Position numbers and translations under genes: made by a program. DNA of 64,000 bases from Podospora bellae-mahoneyi (Eukaryota; Ascomycota; Sordariomycetes; Sordariales; Podosporaceae), in the NCBI RefSeq assembly GCF_035222275.1, contig NC_085883.1:2914001-2978000 (forward strand), written 5' to 3'. The stretch's first letter is position 1. Each line of letters begins with the position of its first letter. Positions 33,583 to 44,589 of this stretch are shown here, one piece after another. A model generated the notes under the pieces. That model had not been told where the DNA came from, made no database searches, and saw nothing but the letters and a program-made list of their open reading frames with translations.

Positions 33583-36500
33583 TTAGGCTTCGTGCGTTTC
33601 CTGCGAATCAATAATCGAGTCCTGATAATCCCCTATATTCCGATAGGTCTGCAGCTCTTGCGGCTGTGATGCTGTTGAGGGCACTTGTGGTCGTGACCAG
33701 AATCGTGGCTGCGATCTCAAGATAGGGAGACCGGATGCGTCTGTCTCGAGTGCAGGGGATAATGATCTACGACGTCTTCGTATGCCATAGTCTTCTGCGT
33801 TTGCGGGCTGGGGCTGGCTTGACGTCCATGAACCGGCGCTGTTTGGCAGCGGGGTCCTTTCTGCTGGGCTGGGTCTCTGAGGTCCTCCGAGTGTTGAACT
33901 GTTAGTTTGGCCAGCTGCCTGTAAGGCAGTCTGCCCTTGCTGAGGACCTGTTGACTTGGGTGGCTGATCTGGTGAGTCCGGTTCCAAACTGAGGGTTCTT
34001 GAGCCCCCTAGGGCAGAGATGGGGTGCTCATCAGGCGCTGCTAAGGGAGTCGTCTTGCTTCGCGTGGCTCGAGAACCGCCACTCGCTGGAGCCTTCCTCT
34101 TGGTCAGACGCTTTGTCGCTGGCTTGACAGTGGTGGCCACCGGTGTTGGCCGAGTTGGTGTCGGAATGTTTGGAACAATGTGCTGGATACCCAAAGGAGC
34201 CGGACTGGTGCCAGCCTCAGTAACGCCAGCAATGTTCTCTTGGCTCAGCCTACCAGAGGAAGCGCTTCGTGTTACGCGCCTCAAGACTGACTTGGGTTGG
34301 AGAGCTTCCCTTCTTCGAATCTTCTCCTGGTCTACTGTTGGCGGAACCGGGTCCGGTTCGCTCATGGGGGTTCGGATAACAACTCGCCGTCTTTGGGATC
34401 CAGGATCATTCGATGGGCTGGAGAGAGAAGTGGCAGATGCACCACCCAGCAGCGTGCCGGGGTTCTCTCCCGTCAGGGATCCGGGGCTCCCAAGCAAAGT
34501 GGTACTGTCGTCCATGTTGGCTGTTTCTACCTCCACTCGCGGGCGTTCTTGAGGAGAGATGGCAGCCTGCCCCGATGAGTCCTGTGATTGGGAATGCTCC
34601 GATGAAGGTTCCGTATTGAGCGCCTTTAGCCTCTGCGAGAGTGCAAGCTGGGCTAATGTATGCAAGACGCAGGCTTTGATCTCCTCGACCTTCCCATGCG
34701 CAAACTGTTCTCTAATTGCATCCGTAGGGTGCCCATATTGCCGGGCCCAATCCATCAAACCGGAAGCCATAGCTTCGCACCGAACACGTTGATGATCACG
34801 CTCGCTTGATAGCTCAGCGACTGCCTTTCTCGCTGCATCTCTCTCAGCTTCCAGCGAAGTTACCCGAGCTTTCAGATCCTCAATCTGCTGACTACGCTCT
34901 GCCAAACGCTCTGTGGACTCTTGAATGACTCTGTTCTTTGTAGCTTCCTCAGCTGCCAGCATCCCTTTCAATGAATCCACTAGATGCGAGTTGCGCTCCC
35001 TTTCTTGCTCCTTCTCTTGAACAACCTTCTCCAAGTGCTGCTGGGCTTGCTCCAAGAATTTTGTCGTGTCGGCAATGACCCGTTCCATCTCATCTCTGGC
35101 CTCGCGACGCGCGGTGTCAGATGCCTTCTGAACGGCCTCCAGAGTCGATTGTTGCCTTTCCTGAATCGCCTCCTCCAGCTTCCTGACCTCGGTGATCAGC
35201 TTGTCCCTGTGCTTTTGTGTCTCGGCCAATAGCCTCTGATCTGCCGACATGGTGCGCTCCATATCAATGCGAGTTTCACTCTGAGCAGTTTCCGTGGCAT
35301 TTCTGATCGCAGTCTGGTGCCGGCTTTCATTCTCCTGAATTGTCCCCTTCAACATCTTGATTTCTCCAACCAAGGTATCTCTCTGTCTTTCAGTCTGCTG
35401 AAGCATCCTTCTGGTGTCTGCAATTATGCGTTCCATCTCAACTTTGACCTGGTTCCTCGCAGCTTCCGAAACCTGCTTGACGGTGATTTGGTTCGAGTGC
35501 TCCTGTTCCCGCAGGGCCTGGTTGAGCTTGGAGACTTCGATGCCAAATGTTCGTACCTCAGCGGAGTATGTCTCTCCCTTAGACCTAAGCTTGTCTTCGA
35601 GCTCTCTGATCATGGCGGTCTTTAACTCGACCTCATCGCTAAACTTTTCATTCTCGTCTTCCAGCCGGGAGCCAATATCCTTCAGACGCTGAATCTCTTC
35701 TTGATCATTGCCATGCTGACTTTCCATGGCAGAAATATTCTGTTGGAGTGCGTCGATACGCTCAGTTTGCTCCCTGGACTTTTGCTGCAAGGTCACAATC
35801 TCCTGCTCGAGTGCTCCACAACGAGCCTTCTTCTCTTCAAGAAGGGCAGACAGGACGGCCTTCTCCTCCGCCTTGAGCGCCAGTTGTTGACCCATTGTGT
35901 CGAATTGGCTATCAAGACGCTGCAGGACCCTCAATATCTGTGTTTCGATGCAAGTTGACAGCTGACTGGTGGCATCGCTCACATACTCCCGAGATACCAG
36001 CATCGCTTCGAGCTTGGCATTGATGCTGGAGGAGACCAGTCAGCAAGGACGAATACACGGATATGAATGAACCTACTCGTTGAGGCTTTTTGCTTGTGTC
36101 TCTCCCAGACTAGTCGTCAGTTCAGGTTGATCGACCACTGTCTGCGATACCTTCTCCAACTGACAGGAGATGGAATCCAACCACTCATTAGTTTCCTTCG
36201 CGGATTCCTCACGTCGAGAGGACTCCTCCGTAATCAGTTCTCCAATGTTGCAGAGAACTTCCTCATTCTTGGCGGCAAGCTTCTCGAACCTTTCCGATGA
36301 AGCTTGGATATCTTGTATTCTGGTAGACAAGCCACGAATTGTCTCCTGATCGCGGGCAATCTGATGATCCTTCTCTTCGACCTGTTGTGTTAGAGTACGT
36401 ATTTTTTCGTACACTACAGAAAGTCAGCCAGTAATCATGGATGTAAGATGGTTTGGAGACCTACGCTCGGAAGACTCTCTCTTGTTCTGAGCGATGTCCT

Positions 36501-38196
36501 GATGCACTCGTTCCATGAGCGCTTTGCGAACTTTTTCGCCTTTCTGGGCAACTGCCTCTGCCTCGGATATCCTGGCTGATGCAATGTTGCGCACTTCGGT
36601 GATCGTCTCCTCACACCGCGACTTGGTGTCATTGTACAGAGCTCGCTGTTCTTCAATGATACTGTTGCATCGAGATTTGAACGCAGCAAACTTTTCTGCC
36701 AGCGTTGTGTTTTGCTGCTCAAAGTTCTCAAGCTTGGTGTGCAATTCCACAATGCGAGCATCTTTTTCAGCTTCAGATGCTTGAAGATTCTGTATCTCCT
36801 TGGACTTCTCGATGCTTTGTGCAACAAGAGCGGAGGACTCCTCCGCCGCCCTCTCCAGCTCCAGCTTCAGGGACTTGATATTCTCGCGGTAGCGTTCCCG
36901 TTGCTTCAGCAAGGCGGTCTCCTGATCCATATTGAACTCGTTGAGCACTTCAGCCATGTTACTGGCAAATTTGTGGCGTACACGGACGGTTTGTTGCTTC
37001 AGCTCAGGGCTGGATGTGACGGACTTGGCTGATGATTTCTCTGGCCTAAGGAACTGTTGATGCTGGGCCTTTCTGGTGTCCGGTGCATCTCTGCGTCTTG
37101 ATATGTTTGAACTGTGCGACTGAGCCCGTACATTCCGCATGGATTCATCCATCTTTCGCATTGTTTCTGCCTTCCTGCTTGCTGAGTTCGTCTTTCGAAA
37201 TGGTTTGATGGCTGGCTGCATTCGGTGTCGATGGGCCGGCCGATCACCCGGGTGTCGGTGGCTGCGAGACCCTCGAGAGCTGCGAGAATCACCTGTGGTG
37301 TGCTTTGGAGCCGAAGGATGGATAGATGTCTTCTTCACTTGGGGTGTTACCTGCGGCGATGAAATTGCGAAATCACTCGGCAACGGATGATGTTGTGGAA
37401 CATATTGATCAGGCATCTCGGCGTAGTACTCCGCATTGTTATCGAAACCGTAGTCTTCGTCATCATATCCCGGGTCGGTAGCCATTGCGTTGAGCTTGAC
37501 AGGTGAGGTGACATCAATACTTGAAGGTTCGGCACCATGGACAGTGCTCACTGCGTCCTCAACATATGCTGGCTGAGGATACGTCACATGAGCAGTTGCG
37601 ACCTTGGGAGAAGGCAGATCGGGAAACGGGTGTGGTTGAAATGGCGGGTGTGGCGAGGGTTGTTTGGGCCCGTGGGCAGCTGGATCATTGTTGCGAAAGT
37701 CACCGTTATCAGGGAAGGGATGAAAGCTCTGGATAGGAGATACTCTTCGGGCGTCCAATGGGTTGGGAATGACCCTATTCCGTCGGTTTCGTCCAGAGAA
37801 CCGCGTTAGTCCGGGCTTCCCTTCGATGGTAGGGAACTTGGGTATATGAGCCTGCGGAGGGGCTTTGATATGCTGTTCATGTAGGCCAGTCGGCGTGGTT
37901 GGCTTTCCAGGAGAGCGTGCTGTAAACCGGTTGGGGACGACAGTGACGGGAGGGCCGTAAGAGAAACTCTTGGTGGCATCTGGCTCGGTGGAAGGGTCTT
38001 CCGGGATCTGCGGAAGCTTACCGTTCTCGATATCAGTCAAATCAACGATGTTCTTGGGATTGGCTGGCTTCTCTGCTGATAGCGTTGGCTCCGTATTCGG
38101 GGACTGTCCGTCGTTCGGGGAGCTGTCAAATGGTTTCCGGGTAATCTGACCACGCCCGTGGGATGTATCGAATTCGGTGGGAAAAGGCTGCTCCAT
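33583..38196 (-). CDS. Large coiled-coil protein with internal 58-residue repeats, function unknown
   Basis: Exons 38196..36465, 36413..36077 and 36025..33583 give 1503 residues; both introns (51 nt each) use GTAGGT donors. The start is ATG 38196 (MEQPFPTEFDTSHGRG). Residues 1-430 are disordered and Pro/His/Ser-rich, with basic patches (SRGSRSHRHPGDRPAHRHRM). From about 440 to 1120 the protein is almost continuous coiled coil (for example KQRERYRENIKSLKLELERA). Within this, three 58-residue units repeat, each centred on a (D/E)MER motif near residues 887, 945 and 1003. The C-terminal 380 residues are disordered with basic TRS/KRK-rich clusters (VLRRVTRSAS, RLTKRKAPASGGSRATRSK). The architecture suggests a structural scaffold of nucleus, spindle pole or septum, but I do not recognise the family and assign no function. 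Confidence 0.85.
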
Positions 38197-40522
38197 GGGG
38201 TTGATGGTGTCTGGGAAACGAGAAGGGTGTTGGATTGGCCAGCAAGTCCTAAGGCCTGATACAGCCAGTCAAGAGGAGAACTCCAGGCCCAGCACAGAAA
38301 TTAGTAGGGAGTATGTTACACAGATGATGTACTCAAGAGTCAGAAAGGGGTCAAATGGCGATTGTCTCCTGCATGGATGATACCGCCCAGGCTTGTGGAT
38401 TGTTGACGCCGTTGATTGACAGTTGCACTCTGGATGAGCGAATGGAAGGGGGACATGGAGGAATTTGGCAGAGGCAAAGTTGAACAAGAGCGTGACTTCC
38501 TTCAGTAGCCTCTTGCCTGTCCCTGCACTTCAAGTTGTCGTGCCTTCCCAGCAGGGAGACCGGAGCTCGGGCGACCCCCGCCATCGGACCCTTTTTCTGC
38601 CTGAAACTTCGGGAAGCCATGAAATATGTATTCCGGTGGCATTGAATAAATCAAGAAAAACTTCCAAGTTCGATGCCATATTTGCGCTGTGAGGTCAAAG
38701 GCGGCAGAATGAGTTGTCTGGTGTGAGGTAAGGACTTGAGATACAATCAGAACTCATCTCCGAGGCAAGTAGGTTATTTACCACGATCGATAGTTAGAGT
38801 TATTATCAGTTCACGAGGTTATGGATGAGGGAGTTCATAGACGGTTTACCCCTGAACCATGATGCTCCCCCCTGATTTTGCACCTCTCGAAAAGAAAACA
38901 AACGGGCGGCGTTGACAGGGAAATGATAGTGGGGTAACGCCAATGGGCATGTTCGACAATGTTGCCGAAAATAGAACCATGCTTGTCAACCCTCTTCCTT
39001 CATGCCATCTGCAACAGCAAGAGAGTGTCCCGGAAAACCTAAAACTTCATGTTTCTTTGACGGTCTGTCGAAGCGCTCATGGAAGCCCAGTAGACTGCTT
39101 GCCGCCGGGAATCCTACCAAGCCCGACAGCCCCGACTCTGAAGCAAAGCGGCAAACGACACACTCTCAAGCCACAGACCCAGTCCTTCTTATTCCAAAAA
39201 TGCGACAAGAACAACACCACAGTCAGCACTGGATTCTCGTGATGAGAGCAAAAAGAAAAAAACGTTGAACAGAATGTGAGGTTCGGATAAGAGTGAGGGG
39301 TACACTGTGACAAGCAGCCATCACTACCACCTCTACAAGTGAGCTATTGGTGTGATATGCCAAGGCTCTTTACAGCATCACACATGCCTTGGTGACATCC
39401 AGTCAAAAGACAGCATCTCGATAGGTGTGATGTGATTTGGAGCGGTTTTCTACACAGAGAATGGCATGATTTGATCGCTCACATTTAGCACAAGGTAGGT
39501 ACATAGAGCCATCTATGCGAACCGTTCAGCAAAATCGACTTTGGTCTCACTTCAACATCGCAGGCTTGCGGTCTCAATTGACGTTATCCATCAACCACGC
39601 CTCATATTCAGGTACCATCACCATCACCATGAAAGATCTCGCCCTGCAATTGCCACCACCATGCACATGTGCCCAAACGGCGCTTCGTTTTCTTTTCCTT
39701 TTCTTCACGAGGGTGAAGTCCCTCGAGCGCTCGAGCCGCCCACCCCTCTTGCCCATTCCCTCCTCCCATTCGTTGGCCTATCGATCCCCCCTGAGCCCCT
39801 GTCACCTCTTCCCGCCCTACAGCCCGCCAAGACATCCAAAAGACCAGGGTCCAGGCTACAAGCCCGGGCGCTTGCAAGTCCAATGAGATGCAATCTTTAC
39901 TTTGAAACCTTCCGATATGCATGTCAGTTGCTATACAAAGCCCTCTGTGCTTCGCAAGTGCCGAGTGAGTTCACCTCCCATGTGGGGAAACTCCAGTTCA
40001 CTACCAGGGGAGTTATGCAGCAGGCGTCACAGTCACCTCTTCCTCTCCTTGCGTAGTGAGGATGAACTGATAGGTGAGAGGTGATAGGTGATAGGTAGCG
40101 AGAAAAGGGTGGTGGTGTTCATGCTATAATACCAAAATCCCCATCCTATACCAGACAAGTGATGGAACGTCGATCTCTGCTTGGTCCCCTCCCCCCCTCT
40201 TCCACCCAAGCACCCCTGATGTCTCTTCCCGCCGTCGTCGGGCAGTGTGTTGCTGCTCAGTCCTAAATACCGGCCCCTACCCTCACTAAGCCGCACACCT
40301 GCGGCGCTTCCGCCTTTTTTTCTTTTCTTCGCCTGCTCATATTCTGGTGTTTGTACAATCCCGGCTGCTGCCTTTTCTTTTCCAATCTATCCAGTTCTGT
40401 GAATAACCTCATCTATCCAACTCTCGCGCTGCTGGTCGCGCATTTCATACCTCCCTCCCGAAACCGAGATAGTTCTTTTGAGAAGACACGAACAACAGCG
40501 GAGCAAAAGCACAACAGCAAAT
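38197..40522. other. Divergent intergenic region upstream of the coiled-coil gene and the small membrane protein
   Basis: No supported gene in 2.3 kb. Open frames such as 39541-40056 are low-complexity Pro/Ser/His and lack a homologous pattern. The last 200 bp before 40523 are CT-rich, then A-rich (ACAACAGC), as expected for a fungal promoter and leader. Confidence 0.5.
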
Positions 40523-41053
40523 ATGGCACCCCACCCTCAAACAGACAACTCCCCCTTCCCCCTAACCCCAACCGAAGACGACGTCGCCGGCCACGGCACC
40601 CCAGACGATGGCTCCCTCGCCGGCGCGAGCGGCACCTCCTCAGGCGGCATCACCATCTCCCGGGGTGCCCTCGTAGCCATCATCGTTGTCGTCGTCGTGG
40701 TTGCTTTAGCAGGGAGCATGTTTCCCCTTTCCTCACCCCAACCCCCCCTTTTCTGATCATCACTAACATCTCCCGCAGTCGCCTCCTCAATCCTCTTCTA
40801 CGTCGCCAAAAAGCGCGAGTGGACCGTCAAGGAAACGATTCGCCGTTCCGCAAGAAAGGTTGTCACCGCCCTCACCCCACGCCGCTCCGAGTTCCCTCGC
40901 AGCGTCAAAGAAGGCGGCGGGAGCAGGAACGGAAGGGTAAAGCTCGATGACGTCCCGCCTACCCCTAGACTTACGCCTGAACGCCTGGAAGATTTGGAAA
41001 AGGGGCTCGAGGGGAAGAAGAGGAATAAAAGGTCAAACTTTAGCCGGAAGTAG
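40523..41053 (+). CDS. Small single-pass membrane protein, function unknown
   Basis: Exons 40523..40715 and 40779..41053 give 155 residues. The N-terminus is disordered and acidic (MAPHPQTDNSPFPLTPTEDD). One transmembrane helix spans the splice junction: GALVAIIVVVVVVALAG joins to (I)ASSILFYVAKK. It is followed by a basic cytoplasmic tail (REWTVKETIRRSARKVVTALTPRR). The acceptor is clear (CACTAAC branch, CCCGCAG). No GT donor gives the required phase; the phase-1 position that preserves the membrane helix is GGGA followed by GCATGT, so this looks like a GC-AG intron. The tail is rich in Lys and Arg to the end. The family is unrecognised. It converges with enp2, with 240 bp between stop codons. 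Confidence 0.7.
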
Positions 41054-41293
41054 AGGTCAGGCGTAGGGAGGGATGAGGCGATGTGAGAAAGAGGGATAGA
41101 GAAGGGGTAGCTGGAATTATGAGGCGGGTAGACGATGATTCGGGGAAGGGTTATGGTTGGACAAGGAACGGATTTCGATACCATTTTGCATCATGAGGCT
41201 CTCACTCGATGCAAACAACAGACAGATATCATGTACCAATATCGCTTGTATAATAAACAACAACAGCTATAAAACCTCAGGGTATCTGACCAT

Positions 41294-43312
41294 CTACATT
41301 TTCCGGAACACGTTACTGCTTGCACTCCTCCTCCCCTCATCCCTCCTCTTCCCCTCCGGCCTCGGCGGCGGCGGCTCCTGCTTCTTCTTCTTGGACTCCG
41401 GCACAAACGTGATCGCCTGCTCACCCACAATCTCCTTCTTCCCAGCCAACCTCGACTCCCTAGTATCCTTCTGCGTCCTATCCCCAAACGCAAGATCCCT
41501 AATCTTCCCACCGCGAGGAGCAGTCGACGAAGAAACCTGCATAACCACCTCGTCCTTGCTCTTCTTCTTGGGCTTTTCCTCCTCCTCCTCAGATTCGCTA
41601 CCACTAAAGTCCGTCGAGTTGGCATCCGCCATGTCAACATCTTGTTGTTGACCAGGCTTGCCAGCAACAACAGTGCTGGGGTTAAGAGACCTGAACTCCC
41701 TGCTGAGCTCATCAACCTTGAACTCCTCATCCTCAAACAGCTTCGCGAAACGTTCGTCACCCAGGATCCCAGCTTCGGGGTCCACCTTGCCTCTGTTTTC
41801 CTGTCTCTGGAGCACCTTGTCGGCAAGTTTCTGGTTGACCTTGACCTTCTTGGTGCCTCTGATTCTGCTGCTGCGCTCCTTCTCGAGCTTCTCCTTGACC
41901 CTCTTGGCGCGCTCCTCTTCCCAGATGTACGGGTTGGCAATAAGACGGGCTTGGTCGTAGAGCTTCGCATGCGCAAAGTAACCGTGCATGTATGGCCGGA
42001 GAAGGTTGGTTTTGCCGATAAGATGGTCGAGGCTGAGCTCTCTGAGTTCTGGCAAGGTGAGGAACTTGTAGTTGTCGTAGGTCTCCGTCTGGGTCTCGTT
42101 CTCCATTTCGTGGACGAGGTTGTCGAGGAACGTGCACCACTTGGGTGCGAGGCCGAGATTTGGAATAAAGAAGCTGTGCATGTGCTTGCCCTCGTTGGCC
42201 GTCAAGAGCATACCGGAATCTGGCACATGGACTACATCATTGAGGTCAACCATTGGCTCAATCGAGGTCCAGAGATCGCCGCTGTGTTCATCCCAGATTT
42301 TGATAATTCTCTTGTCGGCTGAGAGAAGCTTGCGCTCCTCTGTGGGTGTCCTCATGTGAATCAGCTTCTTGATCGGAAGACCCATGCCCTGATCCTTCTT
42401 CATTAATGGACGCGGGTTTCTGAGGTCAAACACTCTGATCTGGCCCGTGCTCGTTCCCAAAGCCAGCGAAAGCCCATCGTTGCTGTAATCGAGTGCCGTG
42501 ACCTCGCCGTCTTGGTTCCCCAAAACAGCCACGCGCCCCTTGCTGCGTGGATCGAAAAACTCAACGGTTCCAATTGTAGTACCGAAAGCACAGAGGCCGT
42601 GTGTCCTTTCCGCTACCGCCGCCACATTGACCGCACCAGCATGAATTCCACCCTGCAAACCGACACCCGCATCATCCTCTCCTACATCAACCTGCCATGG
42701 GCGCAGGAACTGGCCACGCTCGAGATCTAACCGGAAGACCTCGCCGAACCCCGAACCATCAGAGCTCACACCAACAGCTGGTACCAGCACCTCGGTGCTC
42801 TGTCTGAGATAGGCCAGATCTCTGCCGAATCTTGGAAGGCGAACATCGTAGTGGCAGCCCATAGGTGTATGGAACTCGAGTGATCGATCGTTCTGCAGGT
42901 GAACACTCTTCGTATAATCGGAGCTGAGAAGCATGAACGTCGTATTTTCGGATTTGGTGTGGCGCGCAAAGGAAAGAGACAACTCGGCGGTCGAGTGAAC
43001 GTGGAACTGGGGCTTGTACGTGCCCGAGCTCATGATCCAGTTGCCATCCTCGCTGACCCGTACGCAGTTGCTTGCCTCCTCGAACTCGAATTCCTGAAGC
43101 AGCTCGAAATTATTGAGATTTTCGGGGTCATATTTGGAGGATCTCTTCCTGCGGCGCGCAAGCCAGTCTGGCAGCGGCCGAGCTGTCGAGGGACCTGCTA
43201 CGGTGTAGCTGATTTCCGTTAGTTCTGCTTGAAATTCCCTGAAAAAGAGGGATCGATAGAAAGAGAGATTGAAACTTACACGGGAACCGCTCCCGGATTT
43301 GTCAACTTCATG
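41294..43312 (-). CDS. enp2: Ribosome biogenesis protein Enp2 (NOL10), WD40 plus NUC153
   Basis: Nucleolar component of the 90S/SSU processome required for 18S rRNA maturation. Exons 43312..43281 (only 32 nt) and 43208..41294 give 648 residues. The start is MKLTNPGAVPV, spliced to YTVAGPSTARPLPDWLARR through a GTAAGT...CTAAC...TCAG intron. The N-terminal WD40 propeller covers about 50-350 (SNCVRVSEDGNWIMSSGTYK, VTALDYSNDGLSLALGTSTG, KLLSADKRIIKIWDEHSG). The Enp2-specific helical block NYKFLTLPELRELSLDHLIGKTNLLRPYMHGYF is intact, and a NUC153 motif follows (LFEDEEFKVDELSREFRSLNP). The tail is Lys- and Glu-rich and ends in SSNVFRKM. Divergent from med13. Confidence 0.95.
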   Translation of the reverse strand, partial: HEVDKSGSGSRVSFNLSFYRSLFFREFQAELTEISYTVAGPSTARPLPDWLARRRKRSSKYDPENLNNFELLQEFEFEEASNCVRVSEDGNWIMSSGTYKPQFHVHSTAELSLSFARHTKSENTTFMLLSSDYTKSVHLQNDRSLEFHTPMGCHYDVRLPRFGRDLAYLRQSTEVLVPAVGVSSDGSGFGEVFRLDLERGQFLRPWQVDVGEDDAGVGLQGGIHAGAVNVAAVAERTHGLCAFGTTIGTVEFFDPRSKGRVAVLGNQDGEVTALDYSNDGLSLALGTSTGQIRVFDLRNPRPLMKKDQGMGLPIKKLIHMRTPTEERKLLSADKRIIKIWDEHSGDLWTSIEPMVDLNDVVHVPDSGMLLTANEGKHMHSFFIPNLGLAPKWCTFLDNLVHEMENETQTETYDNYKFLTLPELRELSLDHLIGKTNLLRPYMHGYFAHAKLYDQARLIANPYIWEEERAKRVKEKLEKERSSRIRGTKKVKVNQKLADKVLQRQENRGKVDPEAGILGDERFAKLFEDEEFKVDELSREFRSLNPSTVVAGKPGQQQDVDMADANSTDFSGSESEEEEEKPKKKSKDEVVMQVSSSTAPRGGKIRDLAFGDRTQKDTRESRLAGKKEIVGEQAITFVPESKKKKQEPPPPRPEGKRRDEGRRSASSNVFRKM

Positions 43313-44589
43313 GTGTGTGGTGATGCTGCAGGTAAAGAAAAGAAATCTCGTCGCAAAGGCTCTGGGATGGACTTGGGTTGGCTTTGGGGGGGCAGAAACC
43401 AAAAAGTTTCAATCGTTGGGGCCAGAAACGGAAGGCGGACAGAATTCTTCTGCTGCACGGTCCATGGAGTTTGCACTCCTCTAGCGCCGGAAATCTCCGT
43501 TCCCAGCGTTCAAAGGTGGGTCAAAACGGTGACAGTTGAAGGTGGGTCTTGAATCTTGAAGCTTGTTTTATCCCCGCCTGTTTTTAAGTGTCTTGAAGAC
43601 TTGAGGACATAGGTCCTTGTTTGAGCCGCAGTAATGGGTTCTGTTGTCAGTAATGGGTTCTGTTGTTAGAGAGGGAGAGGATGTCCACGGTGTATCATGA
43701 GTCTATCACCTGCTCATGTTTTGGCGTCTCTCTCTCAGCTACTCTAGACTCTGGACTGTGGCTTGCTGTAGCGTGAGCCATGTATGTTTGACAACAGGTG
43801 GTATCTCCATAGCTGTAAAGAAAGCTACTAAACTCAATACTCTAGATAAAACGTAGTCTTTTCAACATAGAAGAACACGATAAATAGTAGAAGTGAGCGA
43901 GCATTGATGAGACTCAGATTGGTCATGCCCCCATGTGCTACCCATGCAGGCTCGGTGGGGCAGTGGGCTTGGCGCAGCTAGTCCCTCTCCGCCATATCGG
44001 GTACGGGGGACCTGTGCAGCATCTGTACAACGACGCAAGAACAGCCTGAAGTTGCACCAGGCCCTCCGACACCAGCGCCCTCTCTCAACCTCATCGCATC
44101 GAGGCCCCGATCGATTTCATCGCGAACACCCTTCTGGGATACCGCCCCGAGCTATACTGCAATACCACCTCGAATTGGCCCGCAACAGGACCCGTGTTGC
44201 CACGCGCCGCCCGTCAACTGATTCGAGAACCGAGACCACGAAACCTCATTTGCGCAATCTGCACCTTTTCATGTCTCTGGCCACGAGGAGCCCGTGATTC
44301 GCGGAAACGCCCTCAACATCCCGGGCCTCCTCCGCTGCTGCCATGGAGCTCGGCACTCCGTCACATAGAGCACCAAGTCATCCATCGAAACTGTCTCCCG
44401 CTGCTGCCCCCGGGAGACCACACCGTCCCATACTGCCCGACAACACCCTCGCACCGCCCATTCTCGTCGCTTGATCCGGATGGTGCTTTCTGCGCATGTC
44501 CCGGCTTACCACACGACCGCTTCTCCGACGTCAGCCTTGGGTGGACGCTGCTCCCCCTGTGACGCGACGCCTTGCGCGACACCACCGAT
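43313..44589. other. Divergent intergenic region between enp2 and med13
   Basis: No supported gene in 1.3 kb. It contains a 19-bp near-perfect tandem repeat at 43630-43667. The 43935-44580 part is C-rich and open in several frames, but without domain signal; it is probably the med13 5' leader. Confidence 0.5.
43630..43667. repeat. 19-bp tandem repeat, two copies
   Basis: AGTAATGGGTTCTGTTGTC (43630-43648) is followed directly by a copy differing only in the last base (43649-43667). Confidence 0.85.

Noticed and set aside
39541-40056. 171-codon open frame upstream of the small membrane protein
   Set aside because: Low-complexity Pro/His/Ser content, no domain, no good start context, and overlap with an equally long shadow in another frame.
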